From NCBI RefSeq assembly GCF_039697315.1, contig NZ_CP155619.1:5518001-5582000 (forward strand): a stretch of 64,000 nucleotides of DNA, in the 5' to 3' direction. Below the pieces are notes generated by a model, which ran no database searches, was not told the origin of the DNA, and saw nothing but the letters and a program-made list of their open reading frames with translations. A program made the position numbers and the translations under genes. The DNA is from Pseudomonas abietaniphila. Lineage in GTDB: Bacteria; Pseudomonadota; Gammaproteobacteria; Pseudomonadales; Pseudomonadaceae. Numbering within the stretch: position 1 is the stretch's first letter; each line of letters opens with the position of its first letter. This document shows, one piece after another, positions 29,179 to 37,121 of this stretch.

Positions 29179-29216
29179 TGAGGTTTCGTTACCCGTCATC
29201 GTCCGGTTGACGCCCA

Positions 29217-29247
29217 CAAAAAAAGGCGCCAACCAGGGCGCCTTTCT
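29217..29247 (-). terminator. Bidirectional terminator, etfDH side
   Basis: AAAGGCGCC and GGCGCCTTT pair around a short loop. The T-run is better on the minus strand, so it mainly ends etfDH. Confidence 0.85.
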
Positions 29248-29284
29248 CTTGTCGCTTGCAGTTCAACGCTTGCCGCTGCGTCTG

Positions 29285-30949
29285 TTACATATTCGGGTAA
29301 GTCGGCCCGCCCGCGCCTTCAGGGGTGACCCAGGTGATGTTCTGGGACGGATCCTTGATGTCGCAGGTCTTGCAGTGAACGCAGTTCTGCGCGTTGATCT
29401 GGAAGCGCTTGGCGCCGTCTTCCTGAGTCACCACCTCGTACACGCCCGCCGGGCAGTAGCGCTGCGCTGGCTCGTCGTACTTGGGCAGGTTGACGCTGAT
29501 CGGGATGCTCGGGTCCTTCAACTTCAGGTGGCAAGGCTGTTCTTCTTCGTGGTTGGTGCCGGAGATGAACACCGAGCTCAGCTTGTCGAAGCTCAGTTTG
29601 CCGTCCGGTTTCGGGTAGTCGATCTTTTTCGAATCGGCTGCCAGCTTCATGCACGCGTAGTCAGGCTTGTTGTCGTGCAGGGTGAACGGAATCTTGCCGC
29701 CGAACAGGTTCTGGTCGATGAAGTTGAAGGCGCCGCCCAGCACCGGACCGAACTTGTGGATCGCCGCGCCGAAGTTGCGGCTGGCGAACAGTTCTTCGTG
29801 CAGCCAGCTGCCTTTGAAGGCTTCGACATAGGTGTTCAGCGCATCACCGCCTTGATTGCCGGCGAACAGCGCGTCTGCCACCGAATCGGCGGCCAGCATG
29901 CCCGACTTCATCGCGGTGTGGCTGCCCTTGATCTTGGCGAAGTTCAGCGTGCCCAGATCGCAACCGATCAATGCGCCGCCCGGGAAGACCATCTTCGGCA
30001 ACGAGTTCAGGCCACCTTTGCAGATCGCGCGTGCGCCGTAGCTGATGCGCTTGCCGCCTTCCAGGTACTGCTTGAGGATCGGATGATGCTTGAGGCGCTG
30101 GAACTCGTCGAACGGCGACAGGTAAGGGTTGGCGTAGGACAGGTCAACGATCAGACCCACCACCACCTGATTGTTTTCCAGGTGGTAAAGGAAGGAACCG
30201 CCGGTGTTCTCGGTGCCCATCACGTCCAGTGGCCAGCCAGCGGTGTGCACCACCAGGCCTTGCTGGTGCTTGGCCGGGTCGATTTCCCAGATTTCCTTCA
30301 GGCCGATGCCGTAATGCTGGGCGTCGGCTTCGCTGTCCAGATTGAAGCGTTTGATCAGCTGCTTGCCGATGTGGCCACGGCAGCCTTCGGCGAACAGCGT
30401 GTATTTGCCGCGCAGCTCCATGCCAGGGGTGTACAGGCCTTCTTTCGGATGGCCTTCGCGATCGACGCCCAGATCACCGGTGATGATCCCGCGGACCACG
30501 CCGTTTTCATCGATCAGCGCTTCCTGAGCGGCGAAGCCGGGGTAGATTTCCACGCCCAGGTTTTCAGCCTGCTGCGCCAGCCAGCGGCACAGGTTGCCGA
30601 GGGAAATAATGTAGTTGCCTTCGTTGTGCATGGTCTTGGGCACGAACGCGCCAGGGACCTTGGTGCCCGCGTCGGCGCTGGTCAGCACATAGATGTCATC
30701 GCCTTTGACGGGCGTATTCAGCGGTGCGCCGAGTGCTTTCCAGTCAGGGAACAATTCATTTAAAGCGCGAGGTTCGAACACCGCGCCCGAAAGAATATGA
30801 GCGCCGACTTCAGAGCCTTTTTCCACCACGCAGACGCTGATTTCCTGGCCAGCTTCGGCGGCCTTCTGTTTCAGACGGCATGCGGCGGACAGCCCTGCGG
30901 GGCCGGCTCCGACGATGACGACGTCGAATTCCATAAATTCGCGTTCCAC
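29285..30949 (-). CDS. etfD: Electron transfer flavoprotein-ubiquinone oxidoreductase
   Basis: Membrane-associated FAD/[4Fe-4S] protein that passes electrons from reduced ETF to ubiquinone during fatty-acid and amino-acid oxidation. 554 residues. The dinucleotide-binding GAGPAGLSAACRLKQK follows the short N terminus; the C-terminal ferredoxin-like part has RYCPAGVYEV and CVHCKTCDIKDPSQNITW. The last residues GGPTYPNM are typical. Divergent from etfBA with a 526-bp control region that holds its promoter and a PsrA-like site. Confidence 0.97.
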   Translation of the reverse strand: MEREFMEFDVVIVGAGPAGLSAACRLKQKAAEAGQEISVCVVEKGSEVGAHILSGAVFEPRALNELFPDWKALGAPLNTPVKGDDIYVLTSADAGTKVPGAFVPKTMHNEGNYIISLGNLCRWLAQQAENLGVEIYPGFAAQEALIDENGVVRGIITGDLGVDREGHPKEGLYTPGMELRGKYTLFAEGCRGHIGKQLIKRFNLDSEADAQHYGIGLKEIWEIDPAKHQQGLVVHTAGWPLDVMGTENTGGSFLYHLENNQVVVGLIVDLSYANPYLSPFDEFQRLKHHPILKQYLEGGKRISYGARAICKGGLNSLPKMVFPGGALIGCDLGTLNFAKIKGSHTAMKSGMLAADSVADALFAGNQGGDALNTYVEAFKGSWLHEELFASRNFGAAIHKFGPVLGGAFNFIDQNLFGGKIPFTLHDNKPDYACMKLAADSKKIDYPKPDGKLSFDKLSSVFISGTNHEEEQPCHLKLKDPSIPISVNLPKYDEPAQRYCPAGVYEVVTQEDGAKRFQINAQNCVHCKTCDIKDPSQNITWVTPEGAGGPTYPNM

Positions 30950-31046
30950 TGGCTATCTCCTGATCAAGGCTCAACGGGTATTTTTTTATAGGTTGCTCAA
31001 CCGACGCACGTAAACGGTTTGCCCGCGCGTCATCTCAAAGGGGCGC

Positions 31047-31075
31047 ATTATATCTACACCACCTTGCAGGTCCAA
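31047..31075 (-). promoter_or_regulatory. Sigma-70 promoter of etfD
   Basis: Read on the minus strand: -35 TTGGAC (31075-31070), a 17-bp spacer and -10 TATAAT (31052-31047), about 97 bp upstream of the etfD start. An excellent match to consensus. Confidence 0.8.
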
Positions 31076-31077
31076 TA

Positions 31078-31091
31078 CAAACGTTTGTTTG
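31078..31091. promoter_or_regulatory. PsrA-like operator next to etfD promoter
   Basis: CAAAC-GTTT-GTTTG fits the (G/C)AAAC-N(2-4)-GTTT(G/C) motif described for the Pseudomonas fatty-acid-sensing regulator PsrA. It ends 2 bp upstream of the -35 box. PsrA control of ETF genes fits their role in beta-oxidation. Confidence 0.6.
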
Positions 31092-31475
31092 AATCGGCTG
31101 AAACCCTGATAAATCATAGGGAGACGGCTCATGACTGGCGTTTTTGTCGTATTGACCGGAATAGGCGTTCCGGTCAAGATACGGGCGGTTTTGCGCTCGC
31201 CGTAGGCTGAACGTCAGACCGGAGAACGCCTCTAAAAGCAACGCGACGGTGTGCGCGCGATCCCCTTCGATGTCTCTGCAGGGCAGGCGGGGTGCAGTTT
31301 ACACGCCGGGTGGTGGTATGGCTTGGATTGCCGGGAAGGCGCGGTTGTTTTTTGCCGAACTCACCGTTAAGCAACGACGAATACGCTGTTTTCAGAGGTG
31401 TTCTTTACACTGACGTGTAACCATCGCCAGGCCGGGCCTGGCGACTTCTTTTCACCGGAGAGTAACGAGGAATCC

Positions 31476-32225
31476 ATGAAGGTTCTTGTAGCTGTCAAAC
31501 GAGTGGTCGACTACAACGTCAAGGTCCGCGTCAAAGCGGATAACTCCGGCGTCGATCTCGCTAACGTCAAAATGTCGATGAACCCCTTCTGCGAAATCGC
31601 TGTGGAAGAAGCCGTACGCCTGAAAGAGAAGGGCGTTGCGACCGAGATCGTCGTTGTTTCCATTGGCCCGACCACCGCTCAGGAGCAGTTGCGCACTGCT
31701 TTGGCGCTGGGTGCCGACCGCGCCATCCTCGTTGAATCCGCTGACGAGCTGACCTCACTGGCCGTGGCCAAGCTGCTCAAGGCTGTTGTCGATAAAGAAC
31801 AGCCGCAACTGGTCATCCTCGGCAAGCAGGCGATCGACAGCGACAACAACCAGACCGGCCAGATGCTGGCGGCCCTGAGCGGTTACGCCCAAGGCACCTT
31901 CGCCTCCAAAGTTGAAGTCTCTGGCGACAGCGTCAACGTCACCCGTGAAATCGACGCCGGTGCGCAGACTGTTTCCTTGAAGCTGCCCGCCATCGTCACC
32001 ACCGACCTGCGCCTGAACGAGCCGCGCTATGCGTCGCTGCCGAACATCATGAAGGCGAAGAAAAAGCCGCTTGAAGTCCTGACCCCTGACGCACTGGGCG
32101 TGTCGACGTCCTCGACCAACAAGACCCTCAAGGTCGAAGCCCCAGCTGCCCGCAGCGCGGGTATCAAGGTCAAATCGGTGGCTGAACTGGTCGAGAAACT
32201 GAAAAACGAAGCGAAGGTGATCTGA
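31476..32225 (+). CDS. etfB: Electron transfer flavoprotein beta subunit
   Basis: AMP-binding subunit of the soluble ETF heterodimer that collects electrons from acyl-CoA and other dehydrogenases. 249 residues beginning [20 protein letters not shown]; the signature region [22 protein letters not shown] (about 120-141) is clear, and [21 protein letters not shown] is the recognition-loop segment. The ribosome site ACGAGGAA precedes the ATG. The stop overlaps the etfA start (TGATG). Confidence 0.98.
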   Translation: MKVLVAVKRVVDYNVKVRVKADNSGVDLANVKMSMNPFCEIAVEEAVRLKEKGVATEIVVVSIGPTTAQEQLRTALALGADRAILVESADELTSLAVAKLLKAVVDKEQPQLVILGKQAIDSDNNQTGQMLAALSGYAQGTFASKVEVSGDSVNVTREIDAGAQTVSLKLPAIVTTDLRLNEPRYASLPNIMKAKKKPLEVLTPDALGVSTSSTNKTLKVEAPAARSAGIKVKSVAELVEKLKNEAKVI

Positions 32226-33154
32226 TGCCTATTCTCGTAATCGCTGAGCACGAAAACGGCGCAATTGCTCCTGCCACCCTGAACACCGTTGCCGCTGCTG
32301 CCAAGATTGGCGGTGATATTCACGTCCTGGTCGCTGGCCAAAACGTGGGCGCTGTTGGTGAAGCCGCCGCGAAAATCGCTGGCGTGGCCAAAGTGCTGGT
32401 CGCTGACAACGCGGCCTACGCCCATCAGCTGCCGGAGAACGTTGCGCCGCTGGTTGCCGAGCTCGCCCCCGGTTACAGCCACGTGCTGGCCGCTGCCACC
32501 TCCAACGGCAAGAACATCCTGCCGCGTGTTGCCGCCCAGCTGGACGTTGACCAGATCTCCGAGATCATCTCGGTGGAAAGCGCTGACACCTTCAAGCGTC
32601 CGATCTACGCCGGTAACGCCATCGCGACCGTTCAGTCGTCGGCGGCCATCAAAGTCATCACGGTTCGTGCCACCGGTTTCGACGCCGTTGCTGCTGAAGG
32701 CGGCTCTGCAGCAGTTGAGTCCGTTTCGGCTGCACACGATGCAGGTAAGTCATCCTTCGTCAGCGAAGAGTTGGCCAAATCCGATCGTCCTGAGCTGACC
32801 GCTGCCAAAATCGTCGTTTCTGGCGGTCGCGGCATGCAGAACGGTGACAACTTCAAACACCTGTACGCGCTGGCTGACAAGCTGGGTGCTGCGGTCGGCG
32901 CTTCCCGCGCAGCCGTCGACGCAGGTTTCGTACCCAACGACATGCAGGTCGGTCAGACCGGCAAGATCGTGGCGCCGCAGCTGTACATCGCTGTCGGTAT
33001 CTCCGGCGCGATCCAGCACCTGGCCGGCATGAAAGACTCCAAGGTGATCGTTGCGATCAACAAAGACGAAGAAGCGCCGATCTTCCAGGTAGCCGACTAC
33101 GGTCTGGTCGCGGATCTGTTCGAAGCTGTACCCGAGTTGGAGAAGCTGGTCTAA
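32225..33154 (+). CDS. etfA: Electron transfer flavoprotein alpha subunit
   Basis: FAD-binding subunit of ETF, 309 residues. The C-terminal FAD domain shows [39 protein letters not shown] and [45 protein letters not shown], both diagnostic. Its start overlaps the etfB stop by one base, ensuring equal subunit synthesis. A branched terminator-like structure follows at 33179-33268. Confidence 0.98.
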   Translation: MPILVIAEHENGAIAPATLNTVAAAAKIGGDIHVLVAGQNVGAVGEAAAKIAGVAKVLVADNAAYAHQLPENVAPLVAELAPGYSHVLAAATSNGKNILPRVAAQLDVDQISEIISVESADTFKRPIYAGNAIATVQSSAAIKVITVRATGFDAVAAEGGSAAVESVSAAHDAGKSSFVSEELAKSDRPELTAAKIVVSGGRGMQNGDNFKHLYALADKLGAAVGASRAAVDAGFVPNDMQVGQTGKIVAPQLYIAVGISGAIQHLAGMKDSKVIVAINKDEEAPIFQVADYGLVADLFEAVPELEKLV

Positions 33155-33178
33155 ACCAGCCGTCTGACTTATAAAGAG

Positions 33179-33268
33179 AACCCGTTCGTTTCGGGCTGCT
33201 CGAAAGCGCTGATCATCGGCTGTTGTGATGATTGATGCCTTCCTCAGCCTCGACTGAACGGGTTTTTT
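33179..33268 (+). terminator. Branched intrinsic terminator after etfA
   Basis: Closing stem AACCCGTTC (33179-33187) with GAACGGGTT (33256-33264), then TTTT. The enclosed 68 nt hold at least two hairpins: TTTCG/CGAAA, and ATCATC/GATGAT around a GGCTG-containing loop. Unusually elaborate for a plain terminator. Confidence 0.55.
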
Positions 33269-33293
33269 ATTGGGCCGAAAAAAGGATGCAGTT

Positions 33294-34118
33294 ATGTGGT
33301 CGCCAAGGCAGACCCTGACGTCGCTGATCGCCGGGCTGATGTTGCCATCGATGGCAGCCGTCGCGGCGGGCAAATGCGAGCGGCTTGTTGTCACCGGCAG
33401 TCCCGATGCGCCTCCTTATCTGTGGCGCGACCCGCAAGATCCGAAGCATCTGATGGGCGCCAATGCCGACCTGCTCAAGGAGGCGGCGACTCAGATCGGC
33501 GTCAGGGTCGAGCTGCTGTTTGCCGGTAAACGCAGTCAGGCGCTGGAAGAAGTGCGCACCGGACGGATGGATCTGCTGGCTGACACACCGCTGAATGCCA
33601 GTGAGCTTGAGTCGCTGGATTTCATCCATCCGCCCATCGCGCAAAACGAGATCATGGTCTGGACGCGCGCGGGGCATGCGCAACCCTTCAATTCGCTGGC
33701 TGACTTGAATGGGCATTCGGGCGCGATCTCCGAGAAAACCCGCCTCACCTCGACGTTCGAAAACGCTTCCAAAGAGCATTTGACCCTCGCGAAACAGCCG
33801 AATCTGACTCAGGCGTTTCAGAAGCTCATGCTCGGGCAGGCGGAGTTCGTGCTTGCCGGACGCTACGCGGGCATGGCATTGACCCAGACCCTTGGGATGT
33901 CCAAGGACCTGCAGGCGCAACCCTTGCCCGTCGACAAGCCAGGACTGTATCTGGCGCTGTCGTTCAATTCGGCGTGCAACGATCCGTGGTTGCGCGGACA
34001 GCTGGCAAAAAAAATGACAGAATTGGCGGCTTCGGGCCGCTCCAGTGAAGCGGTCGCGCGCAACCTGGAGTTGTGGAAGGCTCAGTTGCAGCAGCCCGCC
34101 AGCACTCCCAATCAGTAG
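33294..34118 (+). CDS. Periplasmic solute-binding protein, family 3
   Basis: 274-residue secreted protein with an Ala-rich signal peptide (about 1-26, LIAGLMLPSMAAVAA) and the two-lobed SBP_bac_3 fold: LVVTGSPDAPPYLW at the start of lobe 1, LMGANADLLKEAATQIGVRVEL, and EVRTGRMDLLADTPLNASE. No permease or ATPase gene is adjacent, so it may work with a distant ABC transporter or act as a sensor. It is followed after 9 bp by two lipoprotein genes in apparent operon. The ATG at 33294 follows AAAGGATG; a GTG-like start 24 bp upstream was rejected. Ligand unknown. Confidence 0.82.
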   Translation: MWSPRQTLTSLIAGLMLPSMAAVAAGKCERLVVTGSPDAPPYLWRDPQDPKHLMGANADLLKEAATQIGVRVELLFAGKRSQALEEVRTGRMDLLADTPLNASELESLDFIHPPIAQNEIMVWTRAGHAQPFNSLADLNGHSGAISEKTRLTSTFENASKEHLTLAKQPNLTQAFQKLMLGQAEFVLAGRYAGMALTQTLGMSKDLQAQPLPVDKPGLYLALSFNSACNDPWLRGQLAKKMTELAASGRSSEAVARNLELWKAQLQQPASTPNQ

Positions 34119-34127
34119 GAACGTTTT

Positions 34128-34493
34128 TTGAGCTTTCTTTTGAGAACACGACCTTTATTCGTTGCCATGGCCATCGCTTCATTGTTCGGCTGTGCGAACG
34201 ATCCCGCGCCGAACGAGCAGCTGAAACTCACGGAGCAAGCCGTCGCCCAGGCGACTGCAGTGGGGGCCACTGATGACGAGCCTGACATGGTCACGGCGCA
34301 ATCGAAGCTGACTCAGGCGCGGGCCGCCATGGCGAAGAAGTCCTATAAGGATGCCCGCATGTTGGCGGAGCAAGCAGAACTCGATGCGCGACTCGCCGAG
34401 GCGCGGGAGCTCACAGAGAAGAGTGACGAACAACTGGCACAAGTGAACGCGCGTCTGGATCGCTTGCGCAAGCAATTGGGAGCGGCGCAATGA
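34128..34493 (+). CDS. DUF4398-like small lipoprotein
   Basis: 121-residue protein with a TTG start preceded by AGGA at 34117-34120, which overlaps the previous stop. N-terminal lipoprotein signal with lipobox LFGC (Cys at about 22), then a long, charged Ala/Glu/Gln/Leu-rich helix with coiled-coil character (KLTQARAAMAKKSYKDARMLAEQAELDARLAEAREL). I associate this pattern with the DUF4398 family, often fused to or beside OmpA-like proteins. It overlaps the OmpA-like gene by 4 bp. Predicted outer-membrane or periplasmic lipoprotein; role unknown. Confidence 0.78.
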   Translation: MSFLLRTRPLFVAMAIASLFGCANDPAPNEQLKLTEQAVAQATAVGATDDEPDMVTAQSKLTQARAAMAKKSYKDARMLAEQAELDARLAEARELTEKSDEQLAQVNARLDRLRKQLGAAQ

Positions 34494-35305
34494 ACCGTCT
34501 TCCTCGTGTAGTGAGTGTTTGCCTGTTGTTGGCCAGTGCCGGGCTGTATGGCTGTGCGGGCCATCAGAACAGCGAAAGGGCATTGCAGAGCGCCAGTGCC
34601 GACTTCCAGAAAGTGAAGGGCGATACCAACGTGCTGCGCAGCGCGCCGAAGGACGTGATCCGTGCGGGTGAGCTGTTGGCCAAGGCCGAGCGTCTTTCAG
34701 GATATGCCGGCAGCTCCGACGACGTGAGCCATTACGCTTATCTGAGTAGCCGCTACAGCGCCATCGCTGCGGAGCACAGTCAGTTGCTGCTGAATCAGGA
34801 AAAACTTGCGCGTCTTGAGCTTGAACGTCAACGCCTGCAGTTGGCGCTGCGCGAGGCAAAACTTTCGGGTGCCCAGCAGCAAGGCAAATGGGCGCAAGAC
34901 CAGGTCATCAGTCTCTCGACCCAGCAGAGCGAGCGGGGGTTGGTGATGACTCTGGGCGACATGCTGTTCGACACCGGGCGGGCTGAGCTCAAAAGCTCAG
35001 CGAACCGCACGGTGCTGAAGGTCGTGCAGTTCTTGCAGTTCAACCCCAAGCGCGTCGTGCGGATCGAGGGCTATACCGACAGCACCGGCGACAGTCAGGA
35101 GAATCTGCAATTGTCGCGTGACCGCGCACAGGCAGTTGCCGATGTGCTCTCGGACCTTGGCATCGAGGATGAGCGCATCCAGGTGGAAGGGTACGGCGAC
35201 CAGTTTCCGGTTGACGTCAACACATCCGAGCGCGGGCGAGCACTTAATCGGCGTGTAGAAATCGTATTTTCTGACGAGAAAGGTCACCTCAGCGCCGCTC
35301 GCTGA
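34490..35305 (+). CDS. OmpA-family peptidoglycan-binding lipoprotein
   Basis: 271-residue lipoprotein (lipobox LYGC, Cys at about 22). A DUF4398-like helical region follows (about 30-135, SADFQKVKGDTNVLRSAPKDVIRAGELLAKAERLSGYA), then a C-terminal OmpA domain (about 145-262) with LGDMLFDTGRAELK, VRIEGYTDSTGD, NLQLSRDRAQAVADVL and NRRVEIVF. The aspartate and arginine of this domain normally hold meso-diaminopimelate of peptidoglycan. Its start overlaps the small lipoprotein gene (ATGA), and it ends at a terminator. Confidence 0.92.
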   Translation: MNRLPRVVSVCLLLASAGLYGCAGHQNSERALQSASADFQKVKGDTNVLRSAPKDVIRAGELLAKAERLSGYAGSSDDVSHYAYLSSRYSAIAAEHSQLLLNQEKLARLELERQRLQLALREAKLSGAQQQGKWAQDQVISLSTQQSERGLVMTLGDMLFDTGRAELKSSANRTVLKVVQFLQFNPKRVVRIEGYTDSTGDSQENLQLSRDRAQAVADVLSDLGIEDERIQVEGYGDQFPVDVNTSERGRALNRRVEIVFSDEKGHLSAAR

Positions 35306-35319
35306 AAAATATTTTCCTC

Positions 35320-35357
35320 AAAGCCCGGTTTTTTTTTCGAAATGCCGGGCTTTTTTG
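35320..35357 (+). terminator. Terminator after OmpA-like gene
   Basis: AAGCCCGG pairs with CCGGGCTT around a T-rich loop (TTTTTTTTTCGAAATG), followed by TTTTTTG. The loop T-run could itself act as a second tail. Confidence 0.85.
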
Positions 35358-35434
35358 TTCGTAAAAACAGGTGATTTGGCAGGTATGCCACATAAAATTT
35401 TTTGTCACACTCATGTAGGGCTAGCCCTTACCTA

Positions 35435-35467
35435 AACTGTCCCCGTACACTTCTTAACTGTGCCGGT
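35435..35467. promoter_or_regulatory. 21-bp-spaced direct repeats before MocR gene
   Basis: AACTGTCCCCGT (35435-35446) and AACTGTGCCGGT (35456-35467) match at 10 of 12 positions, with starts 21 bp apart, two helical turns. MocR-family dimers typically bind two direct repeats on one face of the helix, so this is a good candidate autoregulatory site, 83 bp before the gene. Confidence 0.55.
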
Positions 35468-35549
35468 GATCTTTTGCGCTGATCGCCACGCTGCCGACCT
35501 GCGAATCTGCGAGGAGGCAGTTTGAAAGAGTGAAGTCGAGGGACGCAAA

Positions 35550-36989
35550 GTGACCAATCTTCTGCTGTATCAACGTATCGCCCAGCAGCTGGCCGACGAT
35601 ATTCGCCGGGGGGTATATCAGCCTGGCGAGCGTGTGCCGTCCGTGCGGAAAATGAGTTCTCAGCTCAACGTCAGTCATGCCACGGTATTGCAGGCGTATG
35701 CCAATCTTGAAGATCAGGGGTTGATCCGGGCGCGTCCCCAGTCCGGCTATTACGTTCACCAGACGCCCGCGCTGACGGCGCCGACGCCTGACATCGCGCG
35801 GGTTGAGCGGCCAGGCCTGGTGACCCGGGCCAGCATCATTCAACAGGTACTGGTGGAGGCGCGTCGCGAGGGCGTTTTTGCGTTCGGCGCCGCCGTGCCT
35901 CACATCGATTACCTGCCCCTGCGCGCATTGCATCAGCAACTGGCCAAGGTCACTCGTTTTCAGAGTCCGCGGGCCTTCAATTACATGTTCAGTCCGGGGT
36001 TCGAGCCGTTGCGCCGTCAGGTGGCGATCCGGATGCGGGATGCCGGCGTCGTGGTCGATCCTTCTGAAGTGGTGATCACCCACGGTTGCGTGGACGCGCT
36101 GCAGATGTCGCTGCGTGTGCTGACCCGTCCTGGTGATCTGATCGCTGCCGAGTCGCCGACCTATTACGGCCTGCTGCAACTTGCGGACTTACTGGGTTTG
36201 AAGGTGATCGAGATCCCCAGCGATCCCAACACCGGTATTAGTCTTGAGGCCTTGCAACTGGCGGCGAACCAGTGGTCTATCAAGGCGCTGGTGATGACCT
36301 CTCGGTTGAGTAACCCGCTGGGCAGCACAATGCCGGAAGAGCGGCAGAAGCATTTGCTGCGTCTGGCCTCGGATTTCGACATTCAGGTCATCGAGGATGA
36401 TATCTACGGTGAGCTGATGTACGAGCAGAACAAGACCAAAGCGTTGAAGGCGTTCGATCGTCTGGGGCGCGTGATTTACTGCTCAAGTTTCTCCAAGACG
36501 CTGTCGCCGGGGGTGCGCATCGGCTGGATGATCGCGGGCAAATATCAGGCGGAAATCCAGCGCTTGCAGACATTCAGTACCCATTCGGCGTGCAGTGTGA
36601 CGCAAATGGGGGTCGCGTCTTATCTTGAGAACGGCGGCTACGACCGGCACCTGCGCTACATTCGTCAGGAGCACCGCAAGAACCTGAGCGCGTTCCAGCT
36701 CGCCGTGCAGCAGATGTTTCCTGAGGGTACGCAAATCAGTCGCCCGGCGGGCGGATTCATTTTGTGGATCAGCCTGCCGGGCCGGGTTAACACGCAGGAA
36801 CTGCATGTTCGTGCGCTGGAGCAGGGCATCAGCATCGCGCCTGGCTTGATCTTCAGCAATACAGAGCAGTTCAATCACTGCATACGGCTGAACTGTGGTT
36901 TGCCGTGGAATCGCGAAGCGGAGAGGGCGCTGATGACCCTCGGCATGTTGGCCAAGCAGCTCTGTCAGGACGCAGGTCAAACGTGGTGA
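35550..36989 (+). CDS. MocR/PdxR-type regulator (GntR HTH fused to aminotransferase)
   Basis: 479-residue fusion. An N-terminal GntR winged helix (about 1-72, ADDIRRGVYQPGERVPSVRKMSSQLNVSHATVLQAYANLEDQGLIRARPQSGYYV) is followed by a class I aminotransferase-like domain with VITHGCVDALQMSL, ESPTYYG, and SSFSKTLSPGVRIGW, where Lys316 should bind PLP. The substrate Asn segment RLSNPLGSTMPEERQ is close to the usual pattern. Such proteins sense PLP or an amino-acid adduct and usually control an adjacent gene. Here no obvious metabolic target is adjacent, so the target may be itself or remote. Confidence 0.9.
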   Translation: MTNLLLYQRIAQQLADDIRRGVYQPGERVPSVRKMSSQLNVSHATVLQAYANLEDQGLIRARPQSGYYVHQTPALTAPTPDIARVERPGLVTRASIIQQVLVEARREGVFAFGAAVPHIDYLPLRALHQQLAKVTRFQSPRAFNYMFSPGFEPLRRQVAIRMRDAGVVVDPSEVVITHGCVDALQMSLRVLTRPGDLIAAESPTYYGLLQLADLLGLKVIEIPSDPNTGISLEALQLAANQWSIKALVMTSRLSNPLGSTMPEERQKHLLRLASDFDIQVIEDDIYGELMYEQNKTKALKAFDRLGRVIYCSSFSKTLSPGVRIGWMIAGKYQAEIQRLQTFSTHSACSVTQMGVASYLENGGYDRHLRYIRQEHRKNLSAFQLAVQQMFPEGTQISRPAGGFILWISLPGRVNTQELHVRALEQGISIAPGLIFSNTEQFNHCIRLNCGLPWNREAERALMTLGMLAKQLCQDAGQTW

Positions 36990-37121
36990 TTCAGATTCAG
37001 TGAACTCGCGCGTGTAACTGTTTTTCACATATTCGAGGGGCCGACCGACAGAGCATTCACTTGTCATCGGCCATGCAAAGAGCCAGCATATTGGCTTCTG
37101 CCTATTCCTGCCGTTGACGTT

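Larger units (their letters stand above)
30950..31475. other. Divergent control region etfD/etfB
   Basis: 526 bp without a gene. It holds the etfD promoter and PsrA-like site (31047-31091), a perfect inverted repeat at 31152-31177 (arms TTGACCGGAA and TTCCGGTCAA, spacer TAGGCG), a palindrome TTACAC-TGAC-GTGTAA (31405-31420), and a 19-bp GC-rich hairpin CGCCAGGCCGGGCCTGGCG (31425-31443) just before the etfB ribosome site. Confidence 0.75.
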
